A stretch of 64,000 nucleotides of DNA from Nilaparvata lugens (taxonomy: Eukaryota; Arthropoda; Insecta; Hemiptera; Delphacidae): positions 98,725,422 to 98,789,421 of the forward strand of contig NC_052518.1 in assembly GCF_014356525.2 (NCBI RefSeq), read 5' to 3'. Made by a program: the position numbers and the translations under genes. A model generated the notes under the pieces. The model saw only the letters and a list, made by a program, of their open reading frames with translations, did not search any database and was not told the origin of the DNA. Positions 57,748-64,000 of the stretch are shown piece by piece (position 1 is the stretch's first letter; each line of letters opens with the position of its first letter).

Positions 57748-59115
57748 GTATGTCCCATGTACTATATGGTAAATCAAAAAATCAATTATATCTCCTGAAC
57801 CAGAGTTTTCTCAATACGTGAAAACCTGCACAAGAGTAGAGGTCTATGAGGAGCTACTCTCAGCAGAAATTGACGTCTTGAGCCATCACAGTTCTCAAGT
57901 AATTCCACTCATAGTATGTCCCATGTACTATATTGTAAATCAAAAAATCAATTATAACTCCTGAACCAGAGGTGCTCAAAACGTGGAAACCTGCACAAAA
58001 GTAGAGGTCTATGATGAGCTACTCTCAGCAAAGATTGACGTTTTGAGCCATCACAGTTCTCAAGTAATTCCACTCATAGTATGTCCCATGTACTATATGG
58101 TAAATCAAAAAATCAATAATAACTCCTTAATTAGAAGTGCTCAAATTGTGGAAACGTGCACAAGAGTAGAGGTCTATGATGAGCTACTCTCAGCAAAGAT
58201 TGACGTTTTGAGCCATCACAGTTCTCAAGTAATTCCCACTTATAGTATGTACCATGTACTATATGGTAAATCAAAAAATCAATTATAACTCCTGAACCAG
58301 AGGTGCTCAAAACGTGGAAACCTGCACAAGAGTAGAGGTCTATGAGGAGCTACTCTCAGCAGAAATTGACGTTTTGAGCCATCACAGTTCTCAAGTAATT
58401 CCTACTCATAGTATGTCCCATGTACTATATGGTAAATCAAAAAATCAATAATAACTCCTGAACTAGAGGTGCTCAAAACGTGGAAACCTGCACAAGAGTG
58501 AATGTCAATGAGAAGCTACTCTCAGCAGAAATTGACGTTTTGAGCCATCACAGTTCTCAAGTAATTCCTACTCATAGTATGTCCCATGCACTATATGTTG
58601 AGTCAAAGAATCAATAATAACTCCTGAACCAGAGATGCTCGAAACGTGGAAACCTGGACAAGAGTAGAGGTCTATGAGAAGCTACTCTCAGCAGAAATTG
58701 ACGTTTTGAGCCATCACAGTTCTCAAGTAATTCCACTCATAGTATGTCCCATGTACTATATGGTAAATCAAAAAATCAATAATAACTCCTTAATTAGAAG
58801 TGCTCAAATTGTGGAAACGTGCACAAAAGTAGAGGTCTATGAGGAGCTACTCTCAGCAGAAATTGACGTTTTGAGCCATCACAGTTCTCAAGTAATTCCA
58901 CTCATAGTATGTCCCATGTACTATATGGTAAATCAAAAAATCAATTATAACTCCTGAACCAGAGGTGCTCAAAACGTGGAAACCTGCACAAGAGTAGAGG
59001 TCTATGAGAAGCTACTCTCAGCAGAAATTGACGTTTTGAGCCATCACAGTTCTCAAGTAATTCTCACTCATAGTATGTCCCATGCACTATATGTTGAGTC
59101 AAAGAATCAATAATA
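57748..59115. repeat. Tandem array, eight units of 165-166 bp plus a partial
   Basis: Units start GTATGTCCCATGTACTATAT at 57748, 57914, 58079, 58245, 58411, 58577, 58742 and 58907; a partial starts at 59073. Conserved blocks include GGTCTATGAGGAGCTACTCT and GAGCCATCACAGTTCTCAAG. Two variants alternate (CTGAACCAGAGGTGCTC and TTAATTAGAAGTGCTC). Short open frames repeat with the units and are not genes. Confidence 0.95.
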
Positions 59116-59127
59116 ATCTTCATTTCC

Positions 59128-59452
59128 ATGCACACAAGATGGCAATTTTTCAGGAACTTTCTGAATGTGATTTCAATTGAGGGAACACTTTCCAGGACGC
59201 CTCATCTCAATAAAAAGTGGCCAGCCCGCATTTGGCCCGCCCTTGTGATTTTTTTATTGGGGGTTTTTGAAATCCCTTGTTTATGTGAACCGTCCAAGGA
59301 CCCTACATGATTTGAAGACCAATATCAGGGAAGAAATTGCTAACATAACGCCTGCAATGCTGGCAGGAGTCATGACAAACACCAGAAATCGGTTTACTTA
59401 ATGTATGGAGAATGAGGGACGTCGCCTACCTGATTTGATGTTCAAAACTAAT
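59128..59452 (+). pseudogene. Broken DDE transposase, C-terminal part
   Basis: Reading across frames, the segment keeps KKWPARIWPALVIFLLG, a decayed form of the WPxRSPDLxPxDFFLWG box with the second catalytic Asp of mariner-like/IS630-like transposases, then IREEIANITPAML and MTNTRNRFT...CMENEGRRLPDL, the usual C-terminus of a family abundant in insects. At least two frame changes and one stop. It starts right where the tandem array ends. Confidence 0.75.
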
Positions 59453-59792
59453 TAAAACAAAACTTTATATATGTGTCTACATTTAAAAAAAGTAGATACA
59501 AACTTTCTGATCCGAACAAAGAGTTTTATTTGCTTTTAAAAAAGGAAGTTTCTCTGCCACACTCAGTACAACAGTTCTATAATGAGGAACACTCAGATTT
59601 TTAAATTGCAACCCTCAGATTAAGTGTGTGATAGTAGTTTATACAACAGTTCTATAATAAAGGAGGAGGTGTCCATGCTACATAAAATAATACGTTCATA
59701 GCACTAAATAGATGAAGAACTCTGCAAAAAACACATTAATAGCTATATATAAAAGTCTATACATAAAAGCTAGACTCTAGTGACTAGGAACC
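59453..59792. other. Intron sequence, nothing recognised
   Basis: The phrase CAACAGTTCTATAAT is repeated near 59570 and 59643. No ORF or family seen. Confidence 0.4.
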
Positions 59793-60655
59793 ATAGTGAG
59801 GTCCACGTTATAAAGAAAGATAGGAAAACAACGTTGCCGATCCTCTGTCTTGTCAATGCCTTCTATAGACGGTAGCTGATACAGGTTTATTGATGTAATA
59901 TTAACTGTTCATTCTCGTTTAAAATAATCAATTATATTTATTAAGCAAGAAATTATATTTTTCAATAATTTCATAATGAATTTTCATAATTAAAATGGAA
60001 TATTTTGTTAACTGATTATTTCAATTCAATTTTTATTTATTAAAAACACACATAACAAGACAAAACAAAATTACAAAGAATTTGAAACAAATAAAACACA
60101 ATAAAATGTTACAAATATAAAAAACCATGGGCTTTGTGGTTGGGTGTGTTGGAGAAGAGAAAAAAAAGAGAGGAAGATACCTAGCCAACTATGGTTTCCC
60201 ATGTAATAGGCAGGCAAATAAGAGAAGAGAAGTAATGAGGGAAAAAGGTAAGGGAGAAATGGGGGGAAGGAAGAAAACAGAGGAATAGGTACTCAAAATA
60301 AAGGTAAGCGAGTCCACTGAAAAATGAAAAAACAATGCTGGAGCAGAAATCTCGAGTCATATATCTAAATGGAAGAAGAAATTACTGTATGTCCAGTTTT
60401 TTATATCCAGTTTAATTTTTCCGCTGATCTTATTGTCCATGAGAAAGTGATTTGGAATGAGGTTTATTATTTTAGTACCTATGTAAATTAACTGCCTCCT
60501 TATACATTCAATATTAATACTACATTGATAAAAGTCGTTCTGGCAACAGAGAAAAACGAGAAAGAGATAACGCTATCCCCTTCATTGAATGATAGACAAT
60601 GATAGCAATACCATTGCTAATCAAACACTGCCATTATAACGTGGACCTCACTATA
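59793..60655. mobile_element. TIR family A copy interrupted by a LINE 3' end
   Basis: ATAGTGAGGTCCACGTTATA at the left and TATAACGTGGACCTCACTATA at the right. About 490 bases (60022-60515) not found in other copies are inserted; they start TTCAATTCAATTTTTATTTATT, like the (TTGAA)n tail of the LINE at 20295, so this is probably a minus-strand LINE 3' UTR. Confidence 0.8.
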
Positions 60656-61204
60656 GTCATTAATTCTAGCTACAAGTTTCTGTAAAATTCTTACGGAAAT
60701 GATATGTTCCATCAGCTGATAAGATTATAAAATCCAAGCATTTGCTTGAAATCACTTGGAATTATCAATTGCTATCAATCGACCCAATGCATTCTTCAAA
60801 GCAAATTGTATTTCTACAATAGTTTATGACCTATTCTTGATCCATTCAGTGACAACTTGCACAGAAAAAATTCACAAACTTTCATGCAATCCAGAAACAA
60901 AATCTAAAAGCATTTTCTTCTCGTTTGAAATACAGATTATTCCTAAATGAATTATCTAATTTCAAATAGATTTATTTATGATGGAAAAGGGTCTAGCTTC
61001 AACAAATCATATACTCAATTACTCACAAGTTACTAAAACCTACGGAAATGTATTACAAGTGTTATCCTCCATTTGTTTGCCAAATATTGCTGGTGTACCT
61101 AATGGAGGTCATATTGAATATTACTTTGAAATATTAAATCTTATATTATTTATATACTCACACTTTCACTCACTCTCTTCATATACTCGCTATTAAATTA
61201 TAGG
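60656..61204. other. Intron sequence, no gene seen
   Basis: AT-rich; short open frames without domains. Confidence 0.4.
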
Positions 61205-61445
61205 ACGACTGAAAGTATTGAAACACAATAGAATATATCAAGTACCCTTTCATTTTATCACAACACTACCAGTTGACTAACTCTTTAAGAGACATTTTCA
61301 AGAGTAAAAATTATTTTACCCGTTTATTTTATCACAACACGACCGGTATCAACTCTTCAAGAGCCATTTTCAAGAGTAAACTCAGGAAAATGATTCTTGA
61401 AGTGTTGAAACTAGTCGTGTTCTAATAAAATGAAAGGTTTTATAT
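61205..61445. mobile_element. Fold-back MITE of the 33320 family
   Basis: ATTGAAACACAATAGAATAT with a repeated TTATTTTATCACAACAC block; the right arm is CTAGTCGTGTTCTAATAAAATG. The left arm is partly duplicated. Confidence 0.65.
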
Positions 61446-61857
61446 TACATTGTGTTTTATATTATTTATCTATGCTTATGGCTTTTATTGACGGAGAAAT
61501 CCTCGTTGTAGAGAGATGTCCTGTCTCTTTGTAATACACAATTTTACTCATTATAAACACTTGAGTTCATAGGTTACATTTAGATTATAATGCACCTTCT
61601 AACTTCAATATTTCTTATCTAAATTAGGGAGAGGAATTGCACAAGGTTACCTTACTTTTCCTCTCCCTATCATTATTTTGATGATGTACTTTTGTAAGAA
61701 ATAGAGAATAAAGATGATTCTTATTTTCTTTATATTTATAGAGAATAAAGAATATAATGTAACCAATTAAGTATGTGATTTGTTGATTGGGCCAATAATT
61801 TAGAAATACGCTGCAAAATAAAACACATGACAATCAATGTTTATTATTAGTTCTTAC

Positions 61858-61998
61858 CGATTCTGATTTGTTACGATCGCGTGGAATTCTTCGTTCGGCG
61901 TCATGTTTATGTGGTGGCAGCGCAGAAGGCACGTAGGTCACCGAGCTCGGCAAGCTCGGCAACACTGCCACAACTACATTTGGTGGCACAGCCTGTCC
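61858..61998 (-). CDS. RBM26: RBM26-like gene, second visible exon
   Basis: The acceptor TTTTGACAG and donor GTAAGAAC frame 141 bases, phase 0 at both ends; the other two frames contain stops. The 47 residues are hydrophobic/proline-rich and then basic (DAERRIPRDRNKSES), leading towards the RS region. It joins the preceding exon in phase, but ends in phase 0 whereas the RS exon needs two bases from its predecessor, so at least one exon is missing in between. Confidence 0.7.
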
Positions 61999-62949
61999 CT
62001 GTCAAAATACAATCCATATTCATTTACTCTCAAATCAGACTTTACAGAAGAAAATCAAATTACTGCATATCTAAATAGAAGTTTCTATAAATAACTTCTG
62101 TAATGCTCACTCCTTTCAATTCGTTTTCTGTAAATTAGACAAAGAGTTTCTGTTCAAAATTTTTTTGAGACTTCTGTCTCTTGCAAAGGTCAAATAGTTT
62201 AATTTTCAGATTAGGCAACTTCAACTCAGCTAATAGCTTATGAAGTACCTTAATCATAACTCTGATATTACATAACGTTTTTGTTAGTTTTCAATTATTT
62301 TCATTTATATAAACAGAATTAGAAGATATTTTATTTATGTATTTTAGTTTATTTTTTCAAAATTATTGTACTGTCAATTTTGTTTGCAACTGTCAGTGTT
62401 AATAAATTTCAATTTCATTGATGCTGAAATATGCACGGTGTTTATAAATGAATATCGCTGTTTCATTTCTCAATCTAAATAAAAGCCAAGTAATCATTTT
62501 CTGCAGAATATATTATCTGTTTTTATATTCTGTTTCGAAATACATTTGTTATTCTGGTTTTATATGTATCCAATGGCGAAGGGATAAGCTGCTCAGTTAG
62601 CAACTGAGAGGTACAGGGTTCGATTCCCGGTCTGGACAATTTCACTCAACGAATTTCCTTCTGCTATTTAGTTCTTAGGTCAATATTTGCAGTAGCAGAA
62701 GTCCTTAGTTCTATTTATATAACCTTCATTGGATATTTGAATTAGTTATTACTTTCTATTCTGGTTTCAAGTTTCTAGTATGTAAGGTTGTTTTCATTCA
62801 TAGTTTTGAAGACAGAAAATTTTTTTTCTTGCTATCCTATAAATTCATTTAATCTTTTACCTCTCAGGTTATTTCGGGTCTCCATTACAACCAACCCTAT
62901 TGTGGGCTACAGGAAATATTAATCTGAATTATCCAAGTCTTCTAAAATA
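61999..62949. other. Intron sequence with a tRNA-like segment
   Basis: AT-rich. At 62571-62640 the sequence TGGCGAAGGGATAAG ... GGGTTCGATTCCC has A and B boxes at tRNA spacing, a 7-bp anticodon-type stem CTCAGTT/AACTGAG and a partial acceptor stem. Probably a tRNA-derived SINE head or tRNA pseudogene, + strand. Confidence 0.45.
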
Positions 62950-63106
62950 TTAAGGTGAGATATTGTCAGTTCCACATCATTTATTTCAGCCAAACTAAAG
63001 TTTCAATGAATTTGAATACCAGTGATGATGGATGCCTCAAAGTGCATTGAAACTTTAGTTTGTCTCAAATAAATTATGTGACAATATCGCTATAATTTCA
63101 CCTTAA
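62950..63106. mobile_element. Palindromic MITE (TTAAGGTGAGATATTGTC)
   Basis: TTAAGGTGAGATATTGTCAG and CAAACTAAAGTTTCAATG at the left; CATTGAAACTTTAGTTTG and TTTCACCTTAA at the right. 157 bp, 198 bases left of the first visible exon. Confidence 0.82.
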
Positions 63107-63304
63107 TATAGAGAAATTCCACAATATTCATAGTCTAAATCTTCTGAAATAATTACCAGTATGTACAACATATTATAACTATAGAATAGGTTGTATAAAC
63201 TATTAAGATATCAATATGTTATCTATCTATGAAAATGTTGAAACCAAAGAGATCAGTGCATTTGAAAAGGTATTACATAAAATTTTATTGTAAAAAACAC
63301 GTAC

Positions 63305-63456
63305 CGATAAAGCGTTTCTCTGTTCTATGTCTCTTTGTTTATCACGCAGCTCTCGAAGCTCTCTCTCCTGACCATCAGGCTCAACGGCAGGCTCAAATGC
63401 AGGAACATAGTCTATTGGTTCAGCCGGGGGGCAAGCCGGACTTTCGGCACCCGGTT
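63305..63456 (-). CDS. RBM26: RBM26-like gene, first visible exon (acidic/proline-rich)
   Basis: The acceptor TTGACAG precedes it and the donor GTACGTG follows it. It starts with two bases of a split codon and ends in phase 0. It encodes a proline/acidic stretch (PACPPAEPIDYVPAFEPAVE) followed by a charged RELRELRDKQRDIEQRN segment likely to be helical. In RBM26 this position lies between the N-terminal PWI-like domain and the RS region. Upstream exons with the start codon are beyond the window. The assignment comes mainly from its phase link and strand; the sequence itself is poorly conserved. Confidence 0.65.
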
Positions 63457-63621
63457 CTGTCAATCACACATAACGTCAATACATTGAATCAAAAACCAAT
63501 CATGAATCATATCATTCTATTTTCAATCTTTATTCAAACACACATAATTGACCTCTATACTCATTAGCTGGATAATATCATAGAGAAAATATAGCATAAG
63601 AAGATATTCCATGGTATAGGT

Positions 63622-63944
63622 CGTTTATGTTCCTAATTTCAAGCCGATTTTTTGTTAACTCTCTAACTATATTATATAGTCCTTGACAACGTTCAAGTTG
63701 ATTTCACACCGCCGTAGCGTAGCTTGAAATACGTCTTTTGAAAGATGTAGCCGTCTTATCTTCTAATGTTAAATCTACGCTATGCCGGTTTGAGATAATA
63801 CAGTTTGATAACACTAGGAGATACGTCGGCTAAGTCTTTCAAGATACACTACGGCGGTGTGAAATCAACTTGAACGTTGTCAAGGACTATATAATATAGT
63901 TAGAGAGTTAACAAAAAATCGGCTTGAAATTTGGAACATAAACG
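63622..63944. repeat. Long inverted repeat with about 100-bp arms
   Basis: CGTTTATGTTCCTAATTTCA through CACACCGCCGTAG is mirrored almost perfectly by CTACGGCGGTGTGAAATC through GGAACATAAACG. The loop is about 120 bases. It lies in the intron upstream of the first visible exon and is one of the best-preserved palindromes here. Confidence 0.88.
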
Positions 63945-64000
63945 TTTGATGTCACCAAATCATAACAAAGAGATCCAGTAAACTGAAATTGAAATTCATT

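Larger units (their letters stand above)
9992..63456 (-). other. RBM26: Host gene span: RBM26/RBM27-like RNA-binding protein (swm orthologue), twelve exons seen
   Basis: Twelve minus-strand exons with AG acceptors and GT donors join in consistent phase and give, in order, an acidic/proline region, an RS-rich region, one CCCH zinc finger, one RRM and a KRPSVKERLG segment. This order and the motif wording match animal RBM26/RBM27 and Drosophila swm, nuclear proteins of the ZFC3H1/MTR4-linked RNA surveillance (PAXT-type) machinery. The family's N-terminal PWI-like domain and the C-terminal coiled coil and second RRM are not in the window. Introns reach about 14 kb, filled with transposons. One junction (61858 to 47870) is out of phase, implying an exon I did not find. 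Confidence 0.88.

Noticed and set aside
57983..58957. Two roughly 100-codon open frames in the tandem array
   Set aside because: They repeat with the 165-bp unit; 165 is divisible by three, so frames stay open by chance.
57748..59115. CRISPR array
   Set aside because: Units are 165 bp and similar over the whole length, with no repeat-spacer pattern; the genome is eukaryotic.
62571..62640. Functional tRNA gene
   Set aside because: Boxes and an anticodon-type stem exist but the acceptor stem is only partly paired; kept as tRNA-like.

Overview
This is a eukaryotic, insect-type window: AT-rich, with small phase-consistent exons separated by kilobase introns that are packed with Ty3/gypsy LTR elements, non-LTR retrotransposons, a Helitron, tRNA-derived SINEs and many palindromic MITEs. 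The fold-back repeats resemble those of planthopper genomes such as Nilaparvata, but the species call is inference only.

One host gene runs on the minus strand through most of the window. Twelve exons between 63456 and 9992 encode an RBM26/RBM27 protein (Drosophila swm). In order they give a proline/acidic N-terminal part, an arginine-serine block with 21-residue repeats, a CCCH zinc finger split over two exons, an RRM split over two exons, and the KRPSVKERLG segment that follows the RRM in this family. Both gene ends lie outside the window. Reading phases agree at every junction except between 61858 and 47870, where a small exon is probably missing from my list.

The introns hold the rest. 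1-9196: most of an errantivirus-like LTR element (gag, pol, env, 3' LTR), opposite to the gene. 10-19 kb: palindromic MITE families. 20.3-21.6 kb: a 5'-truncated LINE with target duplication. 21.9-25.3 kb: fold-back repeats, a small Helitron and a SINE. 27.9-31.3 kb: a long palindromic TIR element split by a LINE. 31.6-45.8 kb: nested MITEs, including a TTA/TAA element with a MADF-like remnant and a TIR element holding a LINE piece. 50.9-54.1 kb: a LINE with an (AAATA)n tail. 54.8-57.7 kb: a compact LTR element with near-identical 142-bp LTRs that has lost RT and RNase H. 57.7-59.1 kb: a 165-bp tandem array touching that LTR. 59.1-59.5 kb: a broken DDE transposase. 59.8-64 kb: the first two visible exons and more MITEs.

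No operon-like cluster or clearly new multi-gene system is visible. What deserves attention is the structure: clean nested insertions, a candidate -1 frameshift site and env splice acceptor, the RT-less LTR element, and the array abutting its LTR. Many coding frames are broken only by single-base indels, so assembly error must be kept in mind.
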